Source of the DNA: Silene latifolia
Lineage: Eukaryota; Streptophyta; Magnoliopsida; Caryophyllales; Caryophyllaceae
NCBI RefSeq assembly: GCF_048544455.1
Contig: NC_133537.1
Coordinates: forward strand, 147,538,058 to 147,602,057
DNA length: 64,000 nt
Direction of reading: 5' to 3'
Shown piece after piece: positions 1 through 10,811 of the stretch (positions within the stretch are counted from its first letter, which is position 1; every line of letters starts with the position of its first letter). Under the pieces are notes generated by a model that did not search any database, had not been told where the DNA came from, and saw nothing but the letters and a program-made list of their open reading frames with translations. Made by a program: the position numbers and the translations under genes.

Positions 1-327
1 TCCGCAGTGAATGTCATTCCCCTCAAGACTGCTCACAAGCAGGGTATTAAGGGAGCCGATTTGGTCCCGACAAACCAAGGAGTACGCGCCTATGACGGCA
101 CTCGTCGCAAGGTCGCATGACTTATCACTTTGACTGTCGCAATCGGACCACTGGAAAGGCAAACCAGTTTTCAGGTGGTCGACATCAACGCCTCTTTCAA
201 TATGCTCTTAGGACGTCCTGGATCCACCCCGTCAAGGCAGTTACCTCAACTCTCCACTAGAAAATCAGGGTCCCCTTCAACGGGAAAACAATCACAATTC
301 CTGCTTCCCCGATCAAAGCTGTCATGA
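1..327 (+). pseudogene. Tat aspartic protease domain, C-terminal part
   Basis: The frame starting at base 1 reads through NVIPLKTAHKQG, GVRAYDGTRRKVA and FQVVDINASFNMLLGRP, matching the second half of a retroviral-type aspartic protease in Tat polyproteins. The LLGRP box normally precedes a WIH segment; here a one-base loss near 220-230 throws the frame, and the expected residues continue in another frame. A TGA at 118-120 also interrupts the domain. The catalytic Asp is outside the window. In an intact element this domain would cut Gag-Pol inside virus-like particles. Family assignment is firm; function is lost. Confidence 0.8.
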
Positions 328-373
328 GAAAGGGAATATCCTCCTAAGCCATTGAGGAGGATGATAATGAAAT

Positions 374-1192
374 GTGGGGTTTCCAAGCCGTGAAGCCATA
401 ACTGATGAATCAACACCCTTTGATTGTGACCCGTTTGCTAACCTCACGGTCAACCGTATCATGATGCGCCAGGGCTACTTCCCGGGCTTACCCCTCAATC
501 CACTGAAAGATACCTTGCCTCCCTTGAAACAGGCTAAGGTCCCCAACATTCCCTTCGGACTGGGATATGAGCCTACCGATGAAAATATCCAGGAGATGAA
601 CCTCCTAGTTCGAAAGCGCAAGAAGCACGGAGTTATCCTCCGTCCCTATCATCTGACCCTCAACGGATACTTTGTCCCCGAGGGAGAGTCCGAGCTCTAC
701 CATGGCTTTCCAGAGCCGATCTATGACTATGTGACGAAGGCTAGGTACCCGGGAGTGGAAGTCTTCTAGGACTACTACTTCATCTCCGACAACATCGAAG
801 CTGCATCCACCGAGTCTAAGCCGTCGTCATGCTTCGATGGACAAGCTGTCACACTCCTCTTTGGGGAAGATAACATTAAGCACCTCGACTATGAGGACAT
901 TATCAACATCCCCCTGAAGGACAACCAGTTTGACCCAACCGCCTTGATCTCCGACACTGACCCGGAGAAAACTACCCAAGGCTGGAGGAAGACCGTCAAG
1001 TGGACCGATCGCCGAGGCCGCATTCTCAAGATCACAACTGGAGAAGGCCCTATGTTCAAGGAGGGAAGTGAAGAAGGGTCTGAGTCCGATTCTGAGTCGG
1101 AGTCAGAGTCTGTCATAGCTCTTAAAACTCCTAATGTCCCAGTCAAGGTCCCCTTCCCACTGTTTTATCACAAAGTCGTGGCTGATTCATAG
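374..1192 (+). pseudogene. Tat pol linker between protease and reverse transcriptase
   Basis: Two open blocks (374-769 and 944-1192) fill the linker between protease and reverse transcriptase in this polyprotein. The first contains MMRQGYFPGLPLNP and GVILRPYHLTLNGYFVPEGE, a glycine-rich segment that recurs in Tat-type polyproteins before the polymerase. A stop at 767-769 separates the blocks. The second ends in an acidic Ser/Asp/Glu run (SESDSESESES, about 1080-1115), followed by a TAG at 1190-1192. No enzymatic motif is visible. The linker is probably structural; recognition rests on position and a general resemblance rather than a named domain. Confidence 0.6.
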
Positions 1193-1222
1193 GCTGAGTC
1201 TAGTAGGGTCACCCCCACTACC

Positions 1223-2695
1223 ATGAAAGGTGACAACCTGGAGCCTGTTCCAGGGGCCACCTCCTCTGCCGTGTCGCCTCTGACTGACCACGAACTGTCT
1301 GTCCTCTCCGAGCTTTTCGCTCGTGTCAACTTAATGAACGCTAAGTTTGCTTATGACTCGTCTCAATTTAACTGCAATGCAATTCTGAATGACTCTGAGG
1401 AATTTGATTTGAGTGACTACCCACCCCACCTAGCCAAAGAACTTGACAAACAAGAAACCAGAACCCCCATCATTGAGGAGACCGAACCTATTAACGTAGG
1501 AACCGATAACACATCTCAAGAACTTAGGATAGGGACAACCCTAGACCCCTCGGAAAGACAACAGTTCATTGACCTCCTCCACGAATACAAAGACGTGTTC
1601 GCCTCGTCCTACAGAGATATGCCTGGGATTGACAGAGAAATTGCAGAGCACCGGATACCCATTAAACCCGGAGCTAAACCCGTGAAACAGAAGCTACGCC
1701 GGATGTGTCCTGAATGGGCCCTGAAAATCAAGGAAGAAGTGGACAAACAGTTTAAGGCTAGGTTCATCAAAGTGTCTGAATACTCTGATTGGGTGGCCAA
1801 CATTGTGCCCGTACCAAAGAAGGACGGAAGAATTAGGGTTTGCTTCGACTTCAGGGATCTAAACTAGGCGAGTCCAAAGGACGACTTTCCTTTGCCACAT
1901 GTTGACATTCTGGTGGACAACACCGCCGGACATGCTCTCCTACCATTCATGGACGGGTATGCTGGGTACAACCAGATTAAAATGGCTAAGGAAGACATGC
2001 ACAAGACAGCATTCACTACACACTGGGGTACATATTGCTACACGGTCATGCCTTTCGGTCTCATCAACGCCGGGGCTACTTATCAAAGAACCACTACTAC
2101 TCTACTACATAATATGATGCACAAGGAGGTAGAGGTGTATGTCGACGACATGATTGTCAAATCCAGAGAACGGGACGACCACATCAACGCCCTCCAGAAA
2201 TTCTTCGCTCGTCTGCGGAAATATAACATGAGACTAAATCCTCAGAAGTGTGCATTCGGGGTCACCTCCGGAAAACTCTTGGGACATGTCGTCAGCAAAA
2301 GAGGCATTGAGATTGACCCAACCAAAACCAAAAGCCTTCAACAAATGCCTCGGCCTAGGAACGAGAAGGAGATTCGGGGATTTCTCAGTCAGGTCCAATA
2401 CATCAGCCGCTTCATTGCCAAGCTCACTATGATTTGTGAACCAATATTCAAGAAACTGCGCGCCTGCGATCACAGCGATTGGGACGACGACTGTCAAAAG
2501 GCCTTCGACAGAATAAAGGAAATCCTATCCAAGCCTCCTGTCCTCATGCCACCTCAACCAGGGATTCCTTTATCCTTATACCTGACTGTTACCAACACGG
2601 CCATGGGGGCTATGCTGGCATCGGCAACGAAGAACGAGCCATCTACTACATCAGCAAAAAGTTCATTGAGTACGAGACAAGGTATACCCAACTAG
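1223..2695 (+). pseudogene. Tat reverse transcriptase domain
   Basis: This is the RNA-dependent DNA polymerase that would copy element RNA to DNA in the particle. Visible motifs, in order: VPVPKKDGRIRVCFDFRDLN (fingers), DGYAGYNQIKMA (first catalytic Asp region), VMPFGLINAGATYQR, the catalytic YVDD at about 2139-2150 (VEVYVDDMIVKSR), GKLLGHVVSKRGIEID and IRGFLSQVQYISRFI (thumb/connection). A TAG at 1865-1867 interrupts the fingers, and the frame continues directly afterwards. A frameshift at about 2610-2630 moves the reading to the next frame inside the following RNase H. The catalytic residues are intact but the ORF is broken, so this copy is probably inactive. Confidence 0.92.
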
Positions 2696-2935
2696 AGAAG
2701 ACATGCCTTGCCCTAGTATGGTCAACAAAGAAGTTGCGGCATTACATGCTCAGCTACACGGTCCACATCTACTCCAAGATGGACCCGGTCAAATACATCT
2801 TCGAAAAACCCGTACTAAACGGAAGGCTGTCTAGGTGGACACTCATGCTGTCTGAGTTTGATCTCAAGTTTGTACCCCCCAAGGTTATCAAGGGAAGAGC
2901 AGTTGCCGATTTCCTAGCAGAAAATCCCGTCAACG
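2540..2935 (+). pseudogene. First RNase H domain of Tat pol, degenerate
   Basis: Directly after the thumb the sequence reads LYLTVTNTAMGAML, then after a frameshift GNEERAIYYISKKF, YTQLEKTCLALVWSTKKLRHY and FLAENP. This is the ordinary Ty3/gypsy RNase H. The usual first catalytic Asp (as in the LxxDAS box of other elements) is replaced by Asn in TVTNTAMG. Loss of active-site residues here is a known Tat-lineage trait, with the job passed to the second RNase H downstream. The frameshift near 2620 is additional, copy-specific damage. Confidence 0.75.
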
Positions 2936-2994
2936 AGGACTCAACGACCGACACATGGTCACTTCCTGACGAAGACATCCTTTGTGCCGATTCT

Positions 2995-3400
2995 GACGCA
3001 TGGGACCTATACTTCGATGGTGCATCTAACCTGAGAGGCTTCGGGGTAAGAATCCTTCTAATATCACTAGAGGGAGAACATGTTCCAATCTCGGTCAGGC
3101 TAGACTTTGCCGTCACCAACAATGCCGCTGAATATGAAGCATGCCTCATCGGCTTACAAGCAGCCATCACACTTGGAATCAAGAGACTGAGGGTCCACGG
3201 CGATTCCTCGCTCATCATCAATCAGGTGTCCGGATCATGGAAAATCCGAAGCGATAGTTTAGCTCCCTACCGAGCAAAGATCAATCAAGAGGCCGAGTTC
3301 TTCGACCAAGTTGACTACTTCCACTTGCCACGAGAGGAAAACCAATTTATTGATGCCCTGGCGAAACTTGCCGCGCTCATCAACATACCTGACGACATGA
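2995..3400 (+). pseudogene. Second (aRNH-type) RNase H domain of Tat pol
   Basis: A second RNase H follows a short spacer. All four acidic positions of the family are visible: Asp in DLYFDGASN, Glu in NNAAEYEACLIGLQAA, Asp in RVHGDSSLIINQV and Asp in FIDALAKLAA. This plant/archaeal-type RNase H is the hallmark separating Tat elements from other Ty3/gypsy lineages. It would degrade the RNA strand of the RNA:DNA hybrid. The domain itself is open; its ORF runs on to a TAA at 3580-3582, which cuts it off from the integrase. I call it a pseudogene because the polyprotein around it is broken. Confidence 0.85.
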
Positions 3401-3585
3401 CATCGATGCCCCTATGTGTCGAGAGAAGGAGCGAGCCAGCTCACGTTTGTGCCATCATCGACCACGAGGAAAGCCATGATGAACTTTGGTACCAAGCCAT
3501 CCTCAACTACAAAACCAAAAATGAATTCCCTCCCAACTCTGACCCAAGAGGACAAAGAGCCATCCGTTTACTTGCATCATAATTC

Positions 3586-4655
3586 GTGATAAACCAAAAC
3601 AAACTATACAAAAGAACACCCCAAGGAATTCTCCTCCTTTCCATTGATCATCACAAAGCCAAAAAAGTCATTGGAGAGGTCCACGACGGAGAATGTGGCC
3701 CTCACATGAGCGCAATGATGCTAACCTGGAAAATCATGCGGTTAGGTTACTACTGGACCACCATGGAAGCTGATTGCCGTAACTACGTCAAACATTGCCA
3801 CAATTGCCAAATCTTCGCCAACATACAACACATACCACCATCCCTTTTATACACCATGACCTCACCCTGGGGCATCGACATCATCGGGAAAATCAACCCG
3901 GTAGGCACCAAGGGGCACTGCTTTGTCCTCGTCGCCATCGACTACTTCACCAAGTGGGTGGAAGCATAGTCATATACAGTCTTGACCGCCAAACAAGTGG
4001 CCAAGTTCATCCAGAACAACATCATCTGCCGGTATGAGGTACCCCATGAAATCATCAGCGATCAAGGCTCTCACTTCCGGGCGGAAACTCAAGCTTTGCT
4101 GGACAAATACAAGATTAAGCGACATCGATCACTCCCCTGCCGTCCCCAAACCAACGGAGCGGTGGAGGCAGCTAACAAGACTCTTGTCACCATTATCAAC
4201 AAGATGCAAGACAACTACCGCGATTGGCCGTGCAAACTCCCATTCGCACTCTGGGATACCGAACCTCTATTCGAACACCGACGGGCGCCACAACCTTCTC
4301 CCTAGCATATGGTATGGAGGCGGTTCAACCAGTAGAGTTAGAGGTTCCTTCTCTACGCATCCTACTGGGGAGTCAAGTCCCTGAGGCGGAATGGACCCGT
4401 CAAAGGTACGAGCAATTCACTCTTCTCGACGAACGACGACTCAACGCCTTGCACAACGTCCAGCTATACCAACGACGTATACAACGGGCATTCAACAAGA
4501 AGGTTAAACCCAGGAATATCCAGGAGGGCGACTTGGTCCTCAAATCAGTTCGAGCACCGTTACCCGTCGATCCGAGGGGGAAATTCAAACCCAATGGCGC
4601 GGGGCCATACTGGTCAAGAAAATACTTTCGGGGCGCGGTGAGGCGAGTGACCTAG
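3586..4655 (+). pseudogene. Tat integrase domain
   Basis: This is the DDE integrase that would insert the cDNA. The zinc-binding HHCC module is visible (VHDGECGPHM, then CHNCQ), followed by the catalytic Asp in WGIDIIG, Asp in IISDQGSHF and Glu in TNGAVEAANK. The C-terminal region includes PRNIQEGDLVLKS. Damage: the TAA at 3580-3582 just upstream, a TAG at 3967-3969 between the first and second catalytic Asp, and a frameshift near 4245-4265 after the core. The reading ends in a TAG at 4653-4655, and the expected C-terminal tail continues with stops to about 4713. Confidence 0.88.
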
Positions 4656-4713
4656 ATGGGGAGGATTTTACAAACCCGACCAACCTAGACCAACTCAAGA
4701 AATACTACCCTTG

Positions 4714-5570
4714 AACCATAGCAACCAATGACCTAGCCTAGTTTTACAACTAGCAACCACCTTCGACCCTTTTCAAGTCAAGTTCCTCAACGTGTTCTGA
4801 TTTGAAATTGCATGTCTTATCGAGTCTAAGCTGCGGCACCTTGCCCGTTTCAAAGGTCCTTTAATCTGTCAAAGGCAACTTCCATTTGCACTAAAACAAA
4901 AAAAACCCCTGAACTACGAGCATGGTTTGATTTCACCTCTTCAGGTGGGGATACGTAGGCAGTCCCTCTTATGCATGAGGGATACAACCACAAAACCCAA
5001 ACAAATTCACAAAAAACCCTGAACTACGATCATGGTTTGATTTCACCTCTTCAGGTGGATACGTAGGCAGTTCTTTCTTACACAAGAAGGATACAACCAT
5101 TCCCTTAATCAAAAAACAACCATCCCCATAATCAAAAAGCATTTGCCCACATACAAAAAACATCACCCACATAAACTTTCAAAAAAAAAAGCAAGGGGGA
5201 AATCCGTTCCTCTTCCCACAAAAGTAAAAAAAAATAAGCCTTTCTCCCTTCTCACAAAATACCACTTTCCCAAGTGCAAATGTTTAGGATGATTCAAATC
5301 GAATTGCCTTTACCAAATGGATGGAAGAAATTAAACAAGCGTTCACAATTTTCGACACAAGCAATCCTCTTATTTAATTAATAATGGGAGGGATTACAAT
5401 TTCAACAACAAATAGAGCTCAACGAGTCTACAACTTGTCAAAGCTAAGGTGTCAACTAAAACACCTCACATAATAAAACTAGCACAAAAGGCACAATAAC
5501 TAGCTAGTACAACATAATAAAAACTCACAATAATAATACAACATAATAATAAAGTGGGTAATGGAGGTCT
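4714..5570 (+). other. Noncoding spacer after Tat integrase with two tandem copies
   Basis: There is no open frame of note. Two direct copies, about 4908-4995 and 5015-5097, share CCTGAACTACGA, CATGGTTTGATTTCACC, a TCTTCAGGTGG block and GATACGTAGGCAGT, each ending in a GGATACAACCA block. The rest is A-rich (long A runs at 4895, 5178 and 5227). Similar GATACGTAGGCAG boxes after integrase are familiar to me from other Tat elements. Their role is unknown. Confidence 0.6.
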
Positions 5571-7028
5571 TCACTCTTCCATTCTACCCTTGCCTTTTCC
5601 CTCGGGGTACATCTTCCACTTGTTCTTCTTGTTGGCCCGCCTAGCATGGATTTCCTCCTCGGAATGGATCCTCAACGGATCTAAGACGGCGACGGCATCT
5701 GGTCTAGCACAAGGCCCCATGTTCGACCCAAAAAGAGCCAATGCACGGCCCACCATGTTCTTGGGGCCGGAACTCCTCCTCTTCGGTGGTCTCATCACAT
5801 CGGGGGTAGCTCCATCAACATACTCCTCAAAGAAGGCACGGTTGGCCTTGCCAACCTCTCGGTACTTCAAGTCGACAACCTCGTCCTTACGAAATTTAGA
5901 TCTCTCTTCCAAGGACGGAGCACGTGACCACTTGACATAAGCGGGAGTCACCCATATCGTGGCAACGAGGTTTGGTACCTCCCAAAGCGGCCGAGTGGCC
6001 CACCATCTTTCAAAGACCTCCACAAGCTCGGAGTTCCGGAAAACATTCTCTTGGACAAGAGTATCTTGAGCGGGCACCTTTTGTTGACGCCCCATTTATC
6101 TAATGAGCCTTTCGGGATAAATGAAGGAAACAACCTTCAAACCCACCACCATCAAAGAACGAGGACTAGTACCCGAAGCGGGCAACCCCGTGAAGGACTT
6201 CAAGTGCCACCATGGCACAACCCAACGGATGTGAGGACCACCCTCCTCCGCCAATCTCGCGGCCCAATAAGCTTTGGTAGAAGCAAAACTATCCGGGTAC
6301 AACTTCTTCCTCATGGTAAGGTGACGGAAGGAATAAGAAGAAGGATTAACCGGAGGCTCTACATACCTTAGCCTCTCCAAAAGCCACACTTGGAGGATTC
6401 TTGGGGACCCAAAAGAGGGAGCTTCTCCACAAGAGCCTTCCTTGTCCAAAGCTTGGACGATCTCTCCAAGCACCAACCATGACAGATCTCTACCATGCTC
6501 CATTTGCTCAACCACATGAATAAGGGTCATGCTACCATAACATTTGGGTCCCTCCTTCTTCAAAACATCAACAAAGAGGTACACATGGACAAGGCAAAAT
6601 GCAAGAGCCCTTCTCCTAGCCACCTCCGAGACATTAGCATCTAATCGGTTTGAAAAGATGTTGATAAGAGCCAACATATCCACACCATGTGGAGCAAGAA
6701 GAAAGTTGATTTGGCTTGTTGACAAGCCCAACAGGGAACGAAATTTCTCTTTGTTGGACAACCGAGTCGGGGGAAGCACCGGAACACAACCCGGCCACCC
6801 ACCAATGGCTCCAACTTCTTCGGCAAGAGGACAAATCTCACTTATTGGGAAAACGAAAACATAGTGTTTCGAATCCCAAAACCCAGAACATTCTTCGAGA
6901 AATGAAGGTTGCACCTTGACTTGACGGAGCACCAACAATTGACCAACTCCCATACAAACGAGTTGATACTTTTTGGGAGGCGACAAATCCCGGCACCATT
7001 GTCTCAATGCGTTCTCGAAAGCATCCAT
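5571..7028 (-). pseudogene. Antisense ORF of Tat element, DUF7745/plant-mobile-domain-like
   Basis: A long antisense reading frame lies between integrase and the 3' LTR. From a Met at 7028 (MDAFENALRQW) it runs about 485 codons with one in-frame TAA at 6096-6098. An open extension with an earlier Met goes to 7115. Recognisable blocks are SGFWDSKHYVFVFPISEICP, EEVGAIGGWPG, RRRALAFCLVHVYLFVD, IVQALDKEG and ILQVWLLERLRY. These resemble the plant DUF7745 family, often grouped with 'plant mobile domain' or aminotransferase-like proteins. The C-terminus is basic (PPKRRSSGPKNM, GKGKGRMEE). Antisense ORFs at this position are reported for Tat retrotransposons; their function is unknown. The single stop and otherwise open frame suggest recent decay. 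Confidence 0.75.
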
Positions 7029-7115
7029 GAAATATTTTTGTGGAAGAAGAAGAAGAAGTTTTGCGAGATGGTTTTTTGTGTTTCGGATGATGAAACAATG
7101 AAGCGCAAACATCAC

Positions 7116-9699
7116 TATTTATACAAACTGATTAGCGCGTTTTTCAGAAAAAGGGGAGAGCCGGCTTCTATCGCCAGGCTGCTCGCGCCTCTTTGAGGCT
7201 TCCCCAAGATTCCCGCTGTTGACTTGTCTCTTTCAACTTGTGTTTTCTCATGATGCCTCAAACCTCCCGCCAGGAAGCTCGCGCCTCTTCGGGATGATCC
7301 AGGACATTTTGTGTTTCCTCACACTCACATTTCCTTGTTTTCGCGTTTTACGAAATCCGACACGGTTTCCATGACGCAGCTTTAAACATACGGATTTTTC
7401 TTTCTTTTTTTAAGGGGGGAAGGGCTGGTCGCCCCGATCCACGACGAATCGTTTCCATGTCAGTCGAAATTCCGAAAATTTTTCGCTTTTTCGCAATAAA
7501 ATCGAAAATTGATAGAACGACATCAGTTTTCCACAAAAATTCAAGCACTCACAAACTCGAGTCTTGACCTCAAAAATCAAAAATCAAATATACTCGTAAA
7601 AACCTTTTTCTAAAATTCATCCTGACGGTTTAAGTTTAAATTTTTCAAGTCACAAATCAATTTCAATAATTTCGATGCAATATAATTCACGACACGAGTT
7701 AATTGCTCAAATTTTCGAATCAATTCCTTTTGAATTCCGAACGTGACGACTTGTCGCACATTTCCAAAATTCATTTCAAATTTCAATTTTAACTCCGAGT
7801 CATCGCGGTTAATTTTGTTTTTCGATCAAATGCTTTTACGTGTTTACGTTTATGCATATGTGCTACCTGTTGTGTGTTTTCTACACTAACGATGCAGGAG
7901 CTAGTGCGAAGCAAAAAGGAGAATCGATAGCCGACAGCGCTCCTCCGAAACACAACACAAAAAAGCCAAAAATCACAAAATGAACCACAATCCAAAAACA
8001 CATATATACAAACCGCCGCACGCAAAATACATCGACGCACGTTTGATACGGACAAGTGACCGTACAAACAGGATTCAGTACAAACATCTATCATACAGAC
8101 ACTGGCCTAAAACAACTATCTATCATACAGACACTGGCCTAAGACAACGAACTGGGGGCTATCTGCCACCTACCGAACTAAGCACTCCCTACCCTTCCAA
8201 TCAGAAAAGAAAGGGAGCAACATAAGGAACAGAGGAGCAACAACGGAAGCAGAGGTGGTTACCATGACGGTAATACCTCGTTCCTGCTCCACGACAAAAA
8301 TAAAGACAGTGTCTTGCAGACTTCGGATGACGAGGAGGCCAAGAACCATGATGTGATGCACCACCCCGATGCTGACCCCCAATCATCAGCCATCCTATCT
8401 ATGAGCCACAATGAAAAGGACGAGCCGGCCATATCGGCCACCTCTCCTCCTCTACGGAAGCGTCCTCCACCACCGCTTCAAATCCGGCAGTCTCCTCGGT
8501 CACTGCAGCTCCTCCAGGATCATCCTTCTCCTCCAGTGCCTCCACAACGGACTCCATAGAGCCCAAATGGTACCCTACAAAAATCAAAAATAAACAAAAA
8601 AACATCAGCCGAAATTTCGGCATTATGACGGCGTGAAATGGACAAACCCAAAACAAACACAACCTGCAAAACAAAATAAGGGCAATCCCGCCCAAAATCC
8701 AACCATACAAAAAACAAACAAAAAAACGACTCGCCCCTCTTTTCAAGCAAAAGACGAGTCAAAACCACAAAAAACGGCATTTCAAGACCCCTACAAGGTC
8801 CGCCAACAAACCAAAATACATTCCCAATGCAACGGAAAATTTTTCCACCGCTCAAAAAGGCAATTCATACGCCAATTTGAGCACAAACCGGTCAAAATTC
8901 AAAAAACGACCGCAAAAAGGCAAATGTGATTATACCACGCCTCAGAGCGACCTAAACTGCTAATAAGGTCCATTTCAAGGCAAACTAACTCAATTCAAGC
9001 CCAAACAGGCGCTTATTTTGTCAGACATAAGACCGTCACAAAAGGCAAAAATTCCAAATTTTGCCCACGATACCCAACGAAGGTCCATAAATGGCGAATA
9101 CGGGTTTTCCCAACTAAAATGCAACCTAGTGGGACCCACTACCCAAGCAAATAAACTTGGCATTGCAAAATGAGACGGTTTCTCACCTCACTCACATTTT
9201 TCGAGCATAGGGAGCGGGAACGGGGACCAAAATGCGAACTAAAAGCACCCCTATACTCCTAAACAGGTTTCTAACCTAATGCAATCATCAATTTCACTCA
9301 AAATGGGCTCAATCAAAAACGCCCAATTCGATTTTCTAGGGTAAATTTCGCCCTAATTCAATTAAGCTAAAAGGCCAACAAATTTAAATAGATTCAAGAG
9401 GAAATACATACCTTGAGATGACATTGTTGTTGATGGCACGAATGGAAGCAAGCTTAAGGACCAACAATGGCGTTCTTGGGCTTATTTTGTGTCAAAGGTT
9501 GAAGACGGATGTGGAATGAAATGCAGCCTGAACTCGCGTCTTTTACAGAAAAAAAGGGGAAGCCCCTTTAGTTCGCAAGGTGGCTCGCGCCTCAATCAGG
9601 CCTCCCCTTGCTTTTTTCACCGAAATTTGGGCTTTGGCCCAATTTCACATATCAAACTTCGAATTTTCATTGACGATATTAAAGATCGTCATTTTCCCA
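7116..9699 (+). other. Tat 3' untranslated region, first part
   Basis: This is a non-repetitive, stop-rich stretch between the antisense ORF and the repeat arrays. Small open frames occur on both strands (for example 8314-8559 + and 8399-8746 -), but none has a recognisable domain. It holds two nearby GC-rich CTCGCGCCT cassettes (7176-7190 and 7273-7290), a third near 9550-9608, and a short purine-rich CTGGGGGCT at about 8151-8160 that looks like the real polypurine tract at 10812. It probably also contains the promoter of the antisense ORF, but no clear element could be picked. Confidence 0.5.
8086..8148 (+). repeat. Two tandem copies of a 32-bp unit
   Basis: The block ATCTATCATACAGACACTGG followed by CCTAA(A/G)ACAAC is present twice head to tail, with one visible mismatch. 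It lies just upstream of the purine-rich CTGGGGGCT. Two copies only, so this is either a young duplication or the remains of a longer array. Confidence 0.8.
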
Positions 9700-10250
9700 A
9701 AGACAAAAACAAATAGTGAAAATTTAAATCCGCTATTTTTGAAAATTTCAAACAAACGGCGATCAAAACCGCCAATTTCAAAAATAATGATGAAATCAAA
9801 ATTCACTATTTCCCTTCAAAAAATTTCAAACATAATGGCGAAAATTCAAATTCGCTATTTCCTCAAACTCCAAACAAACGGCGATCAAAACCGCCAATGT
9901 CAAAAATAATAGTGAAAATTCAAAATTCGTTATTTCTTCAAATGTCGACGGCGGCACATAAACCGTCACTTCAATTAATAGTGAAGATTCCAAATTCACT
10001 ATTTCTATCAAATGTCAACGGCGGCACATAAACCGTCACTTCAATCAATAGTGAAAATTCAAAATTCGCTATTTCTCCAAATGTCAATGGTGGCACATAA
10101 ACCGTCACTTCAAACGCAATAGAAAAATTTAAAAGTTGCTATTTCCTTCATAATTCAAACAAACGGCGATCAAAACCGCCACTGCAAATTCAAACAAACG
10201 AATGGTGAAGATTCGAAATTCACTATTCCTTCTAACACCAGCAGGGGGCT
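9700..10250 (+). repeat. Hairpin-rich tandem array in Tat 3' region
   Basis: About seven imperfect units of roughly 60-80 bp alternate two self-complementary modules. One is AT-rich, of the form AATAGTGAA...TTCACTATT (clear at 9988-10003). The other is GC-rich, of the form GGCG-loop-CCGCC (GGCGATCAAAACCGCC at 9761, 9883 and about 10163), with a variant GGCGGCACATAAACCGTC at 9951, 10020 and 10089. As RNA, each module would fold into a short hairpin. Hypervariable tandem repeats in the 3' region of Ogre/Tat elements are known and can seed satellites. Confidence 0.75.
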
Positions 10251-10384
10251 TCCTCGCGGAACCCGCTCATTTCAAAAACAGTGATAGTGAAAATTCGACT
10301 TCACTATTTCCACAGCGGTATCATGAGTTCGCTACTTTCAAAACAAGCCCATTCGACGCGGCTATGCTCACGGTCCATTAACCG

Positions 10385-10600
10385 ACCGCCCCATGGCTGG
10401 CGAGCCTTACTACGCACCATGACTGGCGAGCCTTTGCCCGCAAACACTCAAGGACACATCCCGAATATGCCTCGGGTACATTTCCTTATCACAGCTGGCG
10501 AGCCTTTGTCCGCAAACGTGCAAGGACATATCCGAAGACGCCTCAGGTATGACTCCTTCCTATGGCTGGCGAGCCTTTGTACGTAGTCTAATGGACTTTA
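10385..10600 (+). repeat. Tandem minisatellite with TGGCTGGCGAGCCTT core
   Basis: Four copies of (A)TGGCTGGCGAGCCTT or close variants occur at about 10393, 10419, 10492 and 10563. The longer spacing includes GTCCGCAAAC, CAAGGACATATCC and GCCTCAGGTA blocks, giving a period near 72 bp in the last copies. The core GGCTGGCGAGCC is itself nearly palindromic. It lies 230 bp before the 3' LTR. Confidence 0.75.
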
Positions 10601-10639
10601 AACGACCCGCATGGACAGTCGACAGACTCTAAATTGTTC

Positions 10640-10745
10640 CCGATGACAGGTCCTTGACTCGTACCCTCGAGTCGCCTTGGCGTCGCCCTTCCCGACGGCA
10701 GGTCCTTGGCCCGAATCCTTTCGAGCCGCCTCGACGTCACTTGGG
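10640..10745 (+). repeat. Two tandem copies of a CGACGGCAGGTCCTTG-type unit
   Basis: Two units of about 50 bp share CCCGA(T/C)G(A/G)CAGGTCCTTG, then CTCGAGTCGCC or TTCGAGCCGCC, then TTGGCGTC or TCGACGTC. They are followed by GTAATCTTCGATTAATC and the LTR-proximal purine tracts. This is part of the repeat-rich 3' region of the Tat element. Confidence 0.65.
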
Positions 10746-10811
10746 TCTCCAGGTTGTAATCTTCGATTAATCTGGGGGCTCTACTTTGACTTTCGCCCTG
10801 CCCAAGCCTCA

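Noticed and set aside
5554-5940. Open frame on the + strand opposite the antisense Tat ORF
   Set aside because: Shadow of the antisense DUF7745-like frame; no domain of its own.
7980-8225. Small + strand ORF across the 32-bp tandem repeat
   Set aside because: The repeat is translated in different frames and no protein family is seen.
8314-8746. Proline-rich + strand ORF and overlapping - strand ORF with an acidic Glu-rich part
   Set aside because: Both are short, overlap each other and lack a recognisable domain; composition alone can explain them.
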